A stretch of DNA of 64,000 nucleotides from Sarcocystis neurona (Eukaryota > Apicomplexa > Conoidasida > Eucoccidiorida > Sarcocystidae), in contig KL647288.1 of assembly GCA_000727475.1 (NCBI GenBank), positions 10,860,903-10,924,902 on the forward strand. Direction: 5' to 3'. Positions 22,501 to 33,946 of the stretch are shown piece after piece. Below the pieces are notes generated by a model. The model searched no databases. It was not told the origin of the DNA and saw only the letters and a program-made list of their open reading frames with translations. Numbering within the stretch: the first letter of the stretch is position 1; every line of letters begins with the position of its first letter. Both the position numbers and the translations under genes were made by a program.

Positions 22501-24751
22501 TTTTGGGTGGAAGGATTTAAAGGAAAGGAAGGACCACCTATTCCTGACGACCGTCCGATTAGGTAAATGCTTGTTCTTTGTTTGTTCCTCCCTCTATTCC
22601 TCGTTTCCCTTCTCATCCTCCTGCGTCGGCTGCAGCTGCTGCTGTTAGGCCGATGCCTGCTGCCGCCGTTCTCTTACACCGACACCGTCTTGTCGCTCGT
22701 TCATGCACCCCTCGTCAAACCAGCTGCTGTTGCGTTTTTTTTCCACCTGACTCCTCTCACGTCCTGCTTCTGTGCTGCCGCTGCTCCTGCTCTCCCGCTG
22801 CTGCTGCCCTGCTGCTGCTGCTCTGCTGCTGCAAATGCGTGTTTACTTCGGCTCGGCTGCAGGAGCTGCTGCGTCTGCCAGAAGCTGCTGCGGCTGCGCT
22901 ACTGTCGTTTGGCCGGGTTACTGGGCCGCCCTGCCACCGAGAGATGGCGCTGCTGCTGTGGGTCTGCTGGTGCTGCAGCCGCTACGCGACGGCGGTTACT
23001 GCTTTTGCCCGGCGTGCTCCGCGTAGTTACGTTTACGTTGCGCCTCCTGTCACTGCTGCTGGTCCGCGTGTCCTGCTGCTGCCGCTGCCATTCCGGCTGC
23101 TGCTCTCTCCCGGCTGCTGCGACTCCTGCTGGTGTGGCCCTTGTTGGTGTTGTTACTGCTGCTGCTGCTGCTCCTGTCCCTGCTGTCGGTGTCGCTGCTC
23201 TTCCTGCCGCCGCTTTTCCAGTTGCTGTGCTGCAGTTGCTGCTTCCACTGCCCTGCTGTCCCCAGTGTCGTGCTGCTGCTGCTGTTGCTGCTGCTGCTGT
23301 TGCTGCTGCTTCTGTTGCTGCTGCTGCTACTGTTGCTGCTGCTGCTGCTTATGCCCCTGTTGTCGTCTTCGCTGGTGTTGCGGTGCAGCGTCGATATGGA
23401 CTTCGGGGAGGAGGAGCGGGCGAGGATTCGAGAGGTAACGGAGCGGGCAGCAGCTGCAGCAGCAGAGGCAAAGAAGGTCGGATTTCTGCAGAGACTTCTG
23501 GCAGGGAAGAAGTTGAAAGAGGCTGAAGCGCTAGAGAAAGAAGCGGCGGAGTTGTCCGCCCACCCAGCAGATTCGTTTGCATTGCTCCCGTTGCCTGCTT
23601 CGCATCGTCCTGACTTTCTTGATATTTTGAAGAATCCCTTTCTTCCTGACGACAAGACAAAGGACAATAAGCCGGTGCTGTCGTTGCTGCAGCGCAAGTG
23701 TTTTGTAGAGGCGCGCAGCGAAGAAGGACAACCAGCTGCAGGACCAGCTGCTGCTGCCCCCGGCCAAGCAGCGTTGACTGCTCCGGCGGCTTCTTCTGCG
23801 GGTGGAGCCGCTGCCGCCCGTTCCGCTGGTGGGAAGGGGGCTGAGCCACGTGGTTCTGCTGCCTTGTTAAGCGCTGCGCTTGCTGCTCCTGAAGCGCCTG
23901 CTGCTCCCCCGGTGTCCCAGCAGAAAATTGCAGCCGCGAGCCTAGTGGGTCCGCGACAGCCGCAGCAAGGTGCTGCGCCTCCTGCTGGGCAGAAGGCAGT
24001 ACCCGGTCAGCGGTCCGCAGAAGGCCAGGCAGCAGCAGGAGCGACACCGGCAGGGAAGACAGGCGCAGCAGCAGCAGCAGCGAAAAACGCGCCAGCAGCA
24101 GGAGGAGGAGGAGGGAAGGCAGCAGCACTTTCTCAAGGAAAAGCAGTAGCGGCGACGGAGAAAACACAACCAACCGCAGCGGGAGGGAAGGGGGTGAAAG
24201 CAGCAGCCGTCCCCCCAGGGAAACCGGCAGCAGGAGTAGGAACAGCAGCAGCAGCAACGGCGAAGACGCAAGCAGCAACATCCCCCCCAGGGAAACCGGC
24301 AGCAGCAACAGCAGCAACAAAAGCACCAGCAGCGGCCGCAGGAGGAGGGAAGACAGCAGCTGCAGCAGCGACACAGCAGAAGGTGCCAGCAGGGCAAAAG
24401 GGTGGAGAACAGCAGCAGCTGCAAAAGAAATTTGCCGTGCGCCCACAGGCGAAGGCGCAGGCAGGCGCTCCGGAAGCAAGTGGCCAACCTGGTGGTGCAC
24501 GGCAGGCGGTAGGAGAGAAGAAAGTCGCTATCCCAACCGGCAAGACGCCTTCAGCAGGAACACCAGCAGCAGGAAAACAAATAGGAGGAGGAGCAGGAGC
24601 AGCAGCAAAGGCGGGAAGCAAGGCGGGTGTCGGAGCAGCGGGCGCGAAGGGAGCAGTAGCGGGAACTGCGTCGAAACCCGCGGCTGGGAAAGCCTCTGCG
24701 GCTCCAGGGAAAACAGCAGCAGCTCCTGTGCAAGGGGGGACAAAGAAATGA
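10532..24751 (+). CDS. Large 7-exon gene, unknown function, low-complexity arms around a folded core
   Basis: Model: exons 10532-10550 (tentative), 10824-12496, 14334-14429, 17974-18123, 20832-20913, 22490-22562 and 23389-24751. Total 3456 nt, 1151 residues, TGA at 24749. Every junction is GT..AG and all phases (1,0,0,0,1,2) agree, across introns up to 3.5 kb. The N-terminal half is Ala/Pro/Ser/Glu-rich. It carries two copies of a segment containing SKYFVSPVARSIHPEA / SKLFTSPVARSLHPEA, then a KKEEKTEE repeat. The core, on exons 2 to 7, runs from SKIVVYFHHASLLYFRFAKY through VKLYGVAFYAGEN, PAYPDSRIKCFFKST, ATGLHVGVIAVAGQ and GQLYFWVEGFKGKEG to PVLSLLQRKCF. The alternating hydrophobic pattern suggests a beta-sandwich, possibly C2-like; that is inference. 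The C-terminal ~330 residues are Ala/Gly/Lys/Gln low complexity. The GTCAGT donor at 14430 is atypical. The 19-nt first exon is the weakest part. Confidence 0.65.
11876..12078 (+). repeat. 24-nt coding minisatellite (KKEEKTEE)
   Basis: About six copies of a 24-nt unit encode tandem KKEEKTEE octads in the first large exon of the 7-exon gene. The plus strand is almost pure purine. The period keeps the frame, as expected of a tolerated coding repeat; the product would be a highly charged helix or disordered segment. Confidence 0.85.
14527..14775. repeat. Intronic ~105-115-bp satellite, three copies
   Basis: The landmark GGCGCAG followed by TACCCA.CCATGT recurs near 14530, 14644 and 14747, separated by TATG/TGTG-rich filler with CTTACGTATA or CTTGCTTATA. 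The copies diverge moderately. They lie in the intron 14430-17973. Confidence 0.75.
16160..16780. repeat. Degenerate TATG/TGTA repeat array
   Basis: Alternating TGTATATG, ACGTGTGTA and CTATGCATATAGAAA blocks recur at irregular spacing in the intron 14430-17973. No coding content; translations are Tyr/Ile/Cys/Val runs from the repeat itself. Confidence 0.6.
16781..17553. repeat. Foldback inverted repeat around a pyrimidine tract
   Basis: The left arm (16781-16942) and right arm (17373-17553, read in reverse complement) share the same order of blocks: GTATGTGGATCTACC, CTATCTATCTAT, GGAGTTGACTGG, GAATATGAAT, GAGAGTCATGAAGAGGATGT, GTGGGTGGATG, CGGCTTGAAGTC, CCACTGCAGT and CCACGCAG. The arms are about 160-180 bp with scattered substitutions. 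The ~430-bp loop is mostly TCTC/TTCC. The element lies wholly in an intron of the 7-exon gene. It could be a foldback/MITE-like element or a local inverted duplication; no transposase or target-site duplication was recognised. Confidence 0.85.
16995..17370. repeat. Polypyrimidine tract in the foldback loop
   Basis: Nearly uninterrupted C/T on the plus strand (CTCTGTCTC, TTCCTC, TCTTC blocks) between the inverted arms. Such mirror-like purine/pyrimidine DNA can form triplex structures; that is inference. Confidence 0.8.
17590..17935. repeat. Second polypyrimidine tract upstream of an exon
   Basis: TCTC/TCCGTCTC-rich DNA ends about 40 bp before the acceptor at 17973 and would serve as an extended polypyrimidine tract for the exon 17974-18123. 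Confidence 0.75.
18580..19430. repeat. TA/GATA microsatellite region
   Basis: Repeated (TA)n, TATG and (GATA)n tracts in the intron 18124-20831. Translations in all frames are Tyr/Ile/Thr-rich artefacts. A small unique patch lies around 18720-18850. Confidence 0.7.
20180..20800. repeat. CTG array with 24-nt GPALLLLL-type units
   Basis: CTG/TTG-rich intronic DNA. Between about 20375 and 20610 a 24-nt unit (GGGCCTGCCTTGCTGTTGCTGCT with variants) repeats around ten times. It precedes the exon 20832-20913 and is followed by a TTTTTCTTTGTAG acceptor. The open frames on both strands are repeat artefacts. Confidence 0.75.
22150..22450. repeat. GATA/TGTGTA satellite-like intronic array
   Basis: Units with GTGCGTGTGTATGTGTG(C/T)TCATATA and GATAGATA blocks recur at about 22270, 22300, 22350 and 22400. 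They lie in the intron 20914-22489. Confidence 0.6.
22620..23380. repeat. CTG-rich intron including a near-pure CTG run
   Basis: CTG-dominated DNA, with the purest run at about 23265-23350, immediately upstream of the acceptor GGTGCAG at 23382-23388. Plus-strand Leu/Cys and minus-strand Ser/Gln frames stay open because CTG/CAG contains no stop codon. Confidence 0.75.
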
Positions 24752-25006
24752 GACAAGCCACGTGACTTGTAGAGACCGACGAAGAAGAAGCAGCAGTGGA
24801 AGCGATTCATTTCAGCCGACGGCAGCTGGCCTGCAGCAGTTGAAAGGCAACAGCCAAAGACGTTGCACCAGCAGCACCTACATATACATATATATGTATG
24901 AGATGCACCGCAACGGCCTTGGACGCTGCAGCAACAGCTACATATAATATATATATGTGTGTGTACGTCTACATATATGTGGATACGCCTTAGGTAGCTC
25001 AATTAG

Positions 25007-27077
25007 CTACAGTTCATTGCTTCTGGCTGGTGCGATGTTCTCTTTGGGGCTGTGAAAATGGACTGCGATGCCCTCTACAATGTTTCTTTTCCTGTCGCTG
25101 ACACCTTGCTTCTTACCGCGATCTCCTGCGCTCTCCACGCGTTGACGAAGAAGGGCAGAAGAGAAGTCCTCGGAGCGAAGCCGGTCGACAGTCTCTTCCC
25201 TGCAAGGACGCAAGAGGCTGTTCCATGAGTCTTTTTTTCGCTCTTTGCATATATACGAACCTACGTACGTATCCATAAATGTATATGATGTATACATATG
25301 TGTATACACATATATAAGACAGACTGGTGCTCCGCCGGTACTTGTGTATCTCTTTTTGCATATATGTATATATATATATATATTTGTGTATGTAATGTAC
25401 ATACACGCACATATATATATATATATATGATGTGCATATATACATCTCGAGTACTGCGCGTCGGTGGCCTTGTAGACGAGCGTGTAATTCACGAGGACTA
25501 TATAAAACTCGAGAACTCTCCTTCGCGCACACACACTATTTTGGACAATACAAACGCGAAACACTTCATTCATATTCAACCGAAATTCACTAATTTCGTG
25601 CTCGCTGGATGTCAATTCACAATATACACGTGTGGCTAAAAAACGCGCTCTTCGAGCAACCTGGAAGGTGGAGAAAAATCGGTCTGCTGAAGTTACCGTC
25701 GTGCGCGCGGAACACAGCAGCGCGCGTGAGTCTTACGCAGCAAAGACCTAAATATGCGATTCTTCGCTTCTTTACACATATATACATATATATATATATA
25801 CGTCTTTGGATGTAAGTTTATGTACGTGCCAGGGTCCACAATATACACGGAGATAGGCGCGCGCGTGCGTATCCGGTCCGTACATCAGAGAAGAAGAGAG
25901 AAGAAACGGCCACGCACAAGTGGGCGCACCGTTGCTGCTTGGAAGCGTCCGGCGCATTTACATTCGCATGACGTTCTCCGACGTATATATATATATATAT
26001 CCATTTATGTATACATGAACCTATATATACACTTATCTCTGCCGTAATACGAATAAATGCGAACCTGAACATACACATATACATATATATGTGCACCCTC
26101 GATGTAGGAGCATACGCCGTATGTAAGGTACTCTAAAGCTTCACGAACTTGAATATATAGAGGTTCACACGTACGACCATATAACTCATATGTACGCATA
26201 TATAATCAAATATCAACATGTGCACGGATTAACAAATATACGAAATATTTGTATGTATATATACGTATACAGAAGAAGAGAGAGAGAAGATGGCCACGCA
26301 CGTGGACGTATGTTTGGTGTTTAGAAGTTTTAGAATCATCTGCACTCGTATAGTAAATATCCGGTAAATATGTAGTGATATGTGTATCACTGATATGTAT
26401 ACATATGATTTATTCGCTTGTACATGTATATCTGTATATATACAAGTTCCTGAAGCTTTACACGATCTTATATGCGGCATACGCTCCCACATCGAGGATG
26501 CACATGTTTATATATATATATATATATGTGCAGGATCGCATTTGTTCGTGTTACCGTAGATATAGGAATATATACACTTACACATATATAGAGTGTGGAT
26601 AGGTGGGGATGCGTAGAGTAAGGCCGAACGTAGTTGTGCGTGGTAGAACAGCCCGTCAATTTCGTCGCAAAAAATATAGACGTGGGTGGGGACGTATGGA
26701 TAGAGGGGATGGGCCTGTGTGTATCCACGAAGATTCACTTGTGTTTTCAGCTGCAGGGCCGTCCAAGCATTTGTGCCCCTGCGGACTCGACGAGGGGACG
26801 CGTGCGAGCGTGCAACCGTTTCTTCGTTTCTACGTAAAAATACCTAACTGTATACGTCTATTTTCGGTGACACTTGTGTTTCAGTTATAATGTCTACAGT
26901 TGCAAAAGTGCATGCACATATATACCTGCAGGGTCAGTAGTACAGCTTGAGGTCCGCCGCACACTGATGTGTTCCTACACGTCGTGCGTGTTCATTTGCA
27001 TCACCGCGTTACCTTGGCATACATATATATATATCCACATACCGACATATATATATATATATATGTATATATATATG

Positions 27078-27110
<33 letters not shown>

Positions 27111-27530
27111 GCGTATATACGTGTAACTACACGCGAGTGTAGACACATGAATTGTTGAGGCGCTTGCGCGTGCCTACTCTTGCACGTCCCCGTATAGTAT
27201 ACGGACTTTTTTTCTTATAAGTAAAAACGGGGTTATGGGGAAATGAGACTGCTACAGGAAAAGTGCGTCACCTGATTACCCTATACACATATACGTATAC
27301 ATATCTATGCATGCGCGCATATATATATATATATATGTAGGTGAGAATAGGTGTGTAGCCAGAAGTGCACCTGTGGACGTGCGTAGCAAATGCAGGTGGT
27401 GATAGCCGTGCGGTGTGGGCGCAGAGCTCCGTACAGATGCCTTTTCAGCCGGCTTGGGCGGAAAGATGGACTTTCCTGGTAGCGGAATGTTCACCGGGAG
27501 AAGACATTGAGACGTGGACTGCACGTGTAT
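25007..27530 (-). CDS. Possible 3' part of an unidentified minus-strand gene (2 exons)
   Basis: Two segments on the minus strand look coding. 27530-27371 follows a TAAACAG acceptor and reads IHVQSTSQCLLPVNIPLPGK. 25242-25007 ends in TAG and reads RKKDSWNSLLRPCREETVDR near its start. The donor at 27370 (phase 1) fits the acceptor at 25243 (phase 1). The 2.1-kb intron is TA-microsatellite-rich. The AAG acceptor of the last exon is less common, and the plus strand also has an open frame over 27390-27660. No family recognised. It converges on the 7-exon plus-strand gene, whose stop lies about 255 bp away. Confidence 0.3.
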
Positions 27531-28362
27531 CTGTTTATCGTCGTTCACACTTTACATACGACTTCTTGTGCGTACACTTCTGTTTCTCTTCGTCCAGATT
27601 TGGACATACGAACCGACGTATAACTACATGCCGGTTACACATTTATATATATATATATATATAGTAGCAGCGTGTGTGTATATTTCGTCACCCAAGGAGT
27701 GTGTATCTCTGTTCCGATATATATATATATATATAAATATATGTATATATATATATGTAAACGTTTATGATATATATATATATATGTACGTCTGTGTAGG
27801 TGTGTCTATTTTTCTATATGTCTGACTGTAGTCTTCTGTGTATAAGAGAGCAAATAAGTAATTGCTCTCTCTGTGTACTCGAGGAAAAAGACTGCACGGC
27901 TGAAAGGGAAGTGGAGGGCGCAGGCGAGTTGCGACAGACGTCGGAAGTTGAGGGGCAGAAAAGATTTTGGTGTGAGAAAAGTGGTGCAGCGGCGGTGGCA
28001 CAAGGACTCTTATAGTAGTAGGTATATATGTATATATGTACATTTGTTCGTAGAAGTCACATACCTATTCGAGTACACATAAGTGTATGCGTGTGCGTGT
28101 CTGAGTTCGTCTTTTCCTGCAAAAGAAGTCGCTGGGTAGTAGACGGGACAAAGCGACTATGGGATTGACAGAGAAAGAGGGAGAAAAAAAGAAGTAAACG
28201 AGCCGGCCACATAAACCAGCAGGTCTTTGCGTGCCGCCGGGCAGTTCCTATCTTTCTTCACCAAATGTCCCAACAAACAAAAAAGTAGAAACTTCGGTCC
28301 TCGCCGTTCTTTCCATCGGCCACCCATATATATATATATATATGAAAAGAGTCCGCCGACGG

Positions 28363-28430
28363 GCATGCAGGTGTCGCGCATGCAGATGTCGCGCATGCAG
28401 GTGTGGCGCATGCAGGTGTCGCGCATGCAC
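28363..28430. repeat. 15-bp tandem repeat GCATGCAGGTGTCGC
   Basis: Four to five copies of a 15-bp unit with single-base variants (CAGATG, GTGTGG). Each unit contains GCATGC. On the minus strand it would read MRDTC-type repeats, but no gene model supports that. Confidence 0.8.
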
Positions 28431-28799
28431 CAGCCGTTTCTTTTTCGCCGTCGCTTTATTCCGTGACGCGCTTTGTGCTCGTCACTCCCCACAAACGAAT
28501 CCTCACACACGTTTTCTTCCCAACCATCTCTTCTTCCCTTTCTCTCCCTCTCTCTCCGTTTCTTCTTCAAAACACATCTACACAAGAACGAGTGGGCCTT
28601 ACACCCAGCAAACATGTCCTCTCATATTGGTAGAGATGTGCATACGTAAAAATGCACCAGTAACTTTTATATATAAATATATATGTTTATATGTATGTGT
28701 GGGTGAGACGGGGACAGTCCCACGATGCCTATGCTGCGATCGAAAGCGAACCGTCGTAGTTCCGCTGAACAACACAGCCTTCCTTCTCTCTCTCCTGCG

Positions 28800-29700
28800 T
28801 CTGCCCTTGCTGCTGCTGTCCCTGTTGCGACCTGTTTTGCTGCTGCAGGTGTTTCTGCTGTCGCAAGTGTTTCTGCTGCTGCTCCTGCTGGTGTCTCCGC
28901 TGGTGCTGCTGCTGGTGCTGCTTCTGCTGCTGCTGTTCTGCAGTGTTCTGCTGCTGCTGCAAGTGCGTCTGCTCCTGCTGCTGCTGCAAGTGTTTCTGCT
29001 CCTGCCGCACGTGTTCTGCTGCTGCTGCACGTGTTCTGCTGCTGCTGCACGTGTTTCTGCGGCTGCTGCTGTTTCCGCTGCTGCAGCTGCAGTCAGTTGC
29101 AGTTGTAGTCGCCCTTCGAGCCCTGCTGCTGCTCGCGCTTGCTGCCGCTGCTCCTCGGGCTGGTTGCTGCTGCTGCTGCTCGGGTTTGGTGCTGCTGCTC
29201 CCGCTGCTGGCGCTGATGTGGGTGGTGTGCTGCTCATCCTTTGACTGATCGCGATGCCGTCACGGCACTCCTTCAGCGTCGCAGCTGTTGCTGCTCCTTC
29301 TCCTCCTCCTCTTCCTGTTTCTGCTGCTCTTCTCCTGCTGCCGGTGCTGCTTTTCAGGCTGACTCTCTTGGTGCTGCTGTTCCTCGTGCTGTTGCTGCTC
29401 TTGCTTATGCTGTTGCTGCTCTTGCTGCTGCTATTGCTCCTCTTCTTGTGACTTTTGCTCATTCTCCTCCCGTTGCTCGTACTGGCGCTGCGCTTGGTGT
29501 TGCTGCCGCTTTTGTTCTCCTACCTGCTGCCTGGCCTCGGTGCTGCTGCTGCTGCTATTTTTGCTTCGTGTGCCTGCGGCTGCTGCTCCTGCTGCTGCTC
29601 CTGCTCACGCAGCTGTTGATGCTGCATCTGCTGCGGGCCACGTTCAGGAGGTTGCTGCTGAGAAGCTTTTTCACGGCACTGCTGCTGTTTCTAAGGTGCA
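28800..29700. repeat. CTG-rich array
   Basis: Long CTG/TTG-dominated DNA with sub-repeats such as the CTGCACGTGTT units at 29010-29060. Open on several frames of both strands (Ser/Gln, Ala/Ala, Leu/Leu), none with independent coding support. It lies downstream of the exon 29751-29931 on the minus strand. Confidence 0.65.
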
Positions 29701-29750
29701 GCAGTCGGGTGCTGCAGTTGCTGTTATTGCTGCTGCGCGGGCCTGCGCAC

Positions 29751-29931
29751 CTTCCGACTGCTGTTGTTGCTGTTGCTGTTGCTGCTGCAGGAGCAGCTCT
29801 GAGGGACCGCGGGGCTGCAGTTGTTGCTGCAGTTCAGGCGGCAGGCGGTCGTAGTAGAGAAAGGTAAAATCTTCTCCATTTTCAAAGAGAGTCACGTCCC
29901 ACTTCAAATGAACAGCTTTCTTGAAATACTT
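29751..29931 (-). CDS. Isolated internal exon of an unidentified minus-strand gene
   Basis: After a pyrimidine-rich acceptor (CTTTGCACAG) the minus strand reads KYFKKAVHLKWDVTLFENGE then DFTFLYYDRLPPELQ, a strongly protein-like, hydrophobic/aromatic segment that ends in a short Gln run before a GAAG|GTGCGC donor (phase 1). It is clearly better than the opposite strand. I could not join it to flanking exons: the upstream partner must end in phase 0 and the downstream partner start in phase 1, so it does not join the 27530 exon directly. No family recognised. Confidence 0.45.
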
Positions 29932-30187
29932 CTGTGCAAAGAAGGTCAGGAAAAGAAGAACGATGCGCCGCACGCAGCAGCAGCATTAAAAAACGAGGAG
30001 GCAGCAGCGTGCCCAGCACCGGCAGCGCGGCAGCAGCACCCCACACAGCGGTCCTACCGCAACACGAACAGCAGCGGCAGCAGCAAACGTCGCGGCAGCA
30101 GCAAACGTAGCTGCAGCAACAGGAAGTGTCGTCGCTCGAGCACGCACAAGCGGTAGCAGAAGCAGGAAATGTTGCCCGTCTAGCACA

Positions 30188-30375
30188 CAGGAGCAGCAGC
30201 AGCAGACGCAGCAGCAGCAGACGCAGCAGCAGCAGACGCAGCAGCAGCAGACGCAGCAGCAGCAGACGCAGCAGCAGCAGACGCAGCAGCAGCAGACGCA
30301 GCAGCAGCAGACGCAGCAGCAGCAGACGCAGCAGCAGCAGACGCAGCAGCAGCACCCGCAGCAGCAGCACCCGCA
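30188..30375. repeat. 15-nt CAG-type minisatellite (CAGCAGCAGCAGACG)
   Basis: About ten perfect 15-nt units followed by two variants ending CCC. The three plus frames give QQQQT, SSSRR and AAAAD repeats, and the minus frames [10 protein letters not shown] and CCCCV. An exon ending at the donor after ACGCATATCCAG (30474) is possible on the plus strand but unsupported. Confidence 0.85.
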
Positions 30376-30479
30376 GCCGGACAGCCCGCAGGCGACCTTG
30401 CAACAGGAGCCGAAAAAGAGCAGCAGGAGCAACATGCGGCAAGACAAGCGGAGACGCATATCCAGGTGCGCACATTCAT

Positions 30480-32007
30480 TTTGACTTACCTACTTGTATA
30501 CGTCTACACGTACACAAGGAGAGGGAGGAGATATACATATGCGGAGGGAGGTTCAAAAGAAAACGAGAAACAGAAAGTAAGAAAGACAGAGAAAGGAAGA
30601 GCAGGAAAGCGCCACAGAAAAAACAGGGAAAGCAAAGCGCCCCTCCCTGCCTTTCTCGCTGTAAACGCAAATGGCATGCAAGGAGATTATTGTGGTTCAT
30701 ATGACTTCCTGTTTTCTCTTCTCCTACTCTTATACGTCTCCCGTTCACACCCATGTATACACACGTTGCATACAAATATATATATATATATATATAATTA
30801 CTATATACATTTATATATATATATATATATTTCACACGTATATATACATATAGATATACTACATACCGGTATGTATATATGTACATATATTACATATATA
30901 TATAAATATACATATATGTATATATACGCATTTGGAAGTATATACAGGTATATACATATTAATATACATGTATGCATATATATATAATATAGACAGAGGC
31001 GTGTGAACGTTTGAGGAAGTACAAACTATTGGAAGATACAGACGCATATATATATATATATATATGTGTCGTTGTCCTTTTTGTGGTGTATGTGCGATAT
31101 CTGTGTGGAAGTAAGACAATAGAGAGAAAAGCCAAAAAACAGACAAAATGATATACAAACACGTAGATATGTTTTAATGAAAAAATTGCAGCCACTACAC
31201 CCCCACGTTGATCAACTTCACGCGTCTATTCATACACACACGTGTAGATATAATATATATATATATACGCCTTCATATACCTTTTCAACATACATAGATA
31301 TATCATATATAGGGAATAGTAGGTGGTATATATATATATCTTAGTGAGTGTACATATGTACATATATGTATATGTATATATAAATGCTTACATATTTATA
31401 CGTGTATATATAGATGTATTTGTATGTGTATGTATATGAACGAAATATATAGATAAGTTTGTGCTTATATACACATATCACATATATAGATATATATATG
31501 TGATAGAAGTATACAGATATATTAGCTCTCGTGTATCTATGAATGTACATGTGTGTGTATATGAACATATATTTGGCCAAAATAGGTAAATTAACGTTTG
31601 TAAATATATATGTATATATACATATATATTGGATGGAAATATATAGAGGGGATAAATAGATTTACGCCCGTCTTCACGTTGCCGCGGGCGCATGACTCTC
31701 TAATTTCCCCCCCCATTCTCCCTCATCGGAGTGTATGTACACCGCGATGTACAAAACTTGACCCACTTGCGTGTTTTCTCTTCTACTTCCTCCTAAAACA
31801 AAGCTACCTTTGTGCTCACTTATTTATATACTAATATCTCTCTCTCTTTATATATATATATAAATGTACAAACCCATATACATACATATACATATGTAGT
31901 GCATGTAGACGAACCCACATACGTATATATGCATATAGATATCCATATCTATACATAATTGTACGCGTATATATATATATACGTAGATCCATACAAAGCA
32001 AATACGG
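30480..32007. other. AT-rich microsatellite region, no gene seen
   Basis: Mostly TATATA/TACATA DNA with unique islands at 30500-30740 and 31660-31820. Nothing in these islands is convincingly coding. The 3' end of the TPT1 transcript presumably lies here. Confidence 0.5.
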
Positions 32008-33914
32008 CTATATACATATACATGTGTTATACTTATAGTATGCGGACACATACAACCACGTATGTATATAGATATATTTCTCCACAGAACCAAATACCTG
32101 TACACATATGTATGTATATATATGTATGTATAGGAAAATATATACGTGAATATAGATTTCTGTGTGTAACTGTTTTTCTCGATATGATGTGGAAAGGAAG
32201 AACTGTGGAGAGTTGAAGATGTTTATTAAAGATTGGGGCACAAGGAGGGAGAGACGCACAGGAGACAGCTTCCCGCGGTGACCCTCGGTAAGGATGACGT
32301 TGTTTTTTGAGCGGAAGAAGGAGACGCCGTCTCCCATGGCCGTCTCCACGTCGATGTAAAGCGCCACTTCGCTGGTGCGCCGCATGCCGCTCAACACTCC
32401 GCACTCCGACGGGAGCCCGACAGCAAAATCTGAGCGCCACACATACATATTATATATATGACAGCGCGACGAGGTCGGCTACCGCAGCAAACAAGAGGGA
32501 AGAGGCAGCGCCAGCAGCAGAATCAACGCCAGCAGGGGAAAAGAAGAGGCAGCACCAGTAGCGACACGAAGCGGAGCAATGGCAGCAGCAGCAGCTACAG
32601 TAGCAGGAGGAGCAGCAGTAGTGGCAGCAGTGGCAGTGGCAGCAGTGGCAGTGGTAGCAGTCGCAGTGGTAGCAGTCGCAGTGGTAGCAGTCGCAGTGGT
32701 AGCAGTCGCAGTGGTAGCAGTGACAGCAGCAGCAGCAATAGCAGCAGCAGCAGTAGGAGTAGCAGCAGTAATATCGACAGTAGCAGCAGTAGGAGAGAGA
32801 AGCATGATGCTGCAAGTGAAAAAGCAGCAGGGGCACTACGACGCTAGCCCTGCGCAGCACCGGTAGCTGAGCAGCCCCACAGCAGCAATCGCCTCGGAAA
32901 AGTGAAGAAGAAGAAGCAGAGTAGGCGGGAACTAGATGAGCGAGGAGCAGCAGAGAGCCGGCGAAGAAGCAGCAGTAACAGCAGCGATTGCAGGGGTAGT
33001 TGAGAAAAGCAGCAGCAGCTTGGTCGGGAGACGGAGAAGCGCGGCGGGGTCGCAGTCGTAGCAGCAGCAGTAGCCGGGCAGCACTTCCCTCAGGCACTGT
33101 CCAAAACAGCAGCACCGGGCGTCGTGTGCAGCAGCTGCGACAGCCAAAATCGCAGCAGCAGCAGCACGACGGAGGAGAAAAGGAAGAAGAAGAGGCAGTG
33201 ACGAGAGCAAAGCAGCAGCACCTCCCTCTCATTCAACACACAGCAGCAGCGGAGGCACTCTTCAGCACCAGCAGCAGAAGAGAGGCCGACACTCGTGAAG
33301 GCAGCCGAAAGAAAATCGGGTGCAGACGTGTGGGCGGGGGAGAAGAAGAAAGTTGTCGAAAAATTTCTTAAATGTGCGCAGTCTCGAGGGAGACACAAGG
33401 ATTCACGCGACAGCTAGCTGCGGTTGCTCTCGATATGAACACCTCTTCCTCTGGCAGCGGCGCGTCTCTTCTCTGTCTCCGTGTCTCCCCCCTTTCTCTG
33501 TCTCCGTCTCCCCCCCTGTCGCTGTCTCCGTCTCCCCCCTGTGTGTCTCCGTCTCTCTCCGCCTCCGTGTCTCTCCCTCTTGCTGCCTCCGTGTCTCCCC
33601 CTCTCTCTTTTTACATGTCTCTTTTGGCAAAAAGGTGCGGGGGGGATGTTGCAAGTGCCAAAATGAAGAAACGTTGGAGAGACAAATGAAAAAGAACAGC
33701 AGCAGCGAAGCAGCAGAGAAAGAAGAGGCCAGTGGACTGCAGCAGCTGCAGCTTTCATCACCTACGAATAAACGGCTGCATGGGGACAGAAAATGTATCA
33801 ACAGTCCAGCGCCTATATAAATATATTTCTGCCAGTACATAAGCATATACTTAAATATACATACGTACATACATCTACATATATATATATATATAAAAGT
33901 GTACAAGTTCACAC

Positions 33915-33946
<32 letters not shown>

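Noticed and set aside
28365..28430. CRISPR-like direct repeats
   Set aside because: Units are 15 bp with no spacers; it is a plain minisatellite in a eukaryotic genome.
28157..28615. Minus-strand frame with MRDTCM repeats and Lys/Arg-rich start
   Set aside because: It arises from the 15-bp GCATGC repeat and a pyrimidine tract; no acceptor/donor phase fits the neighbouring exons.
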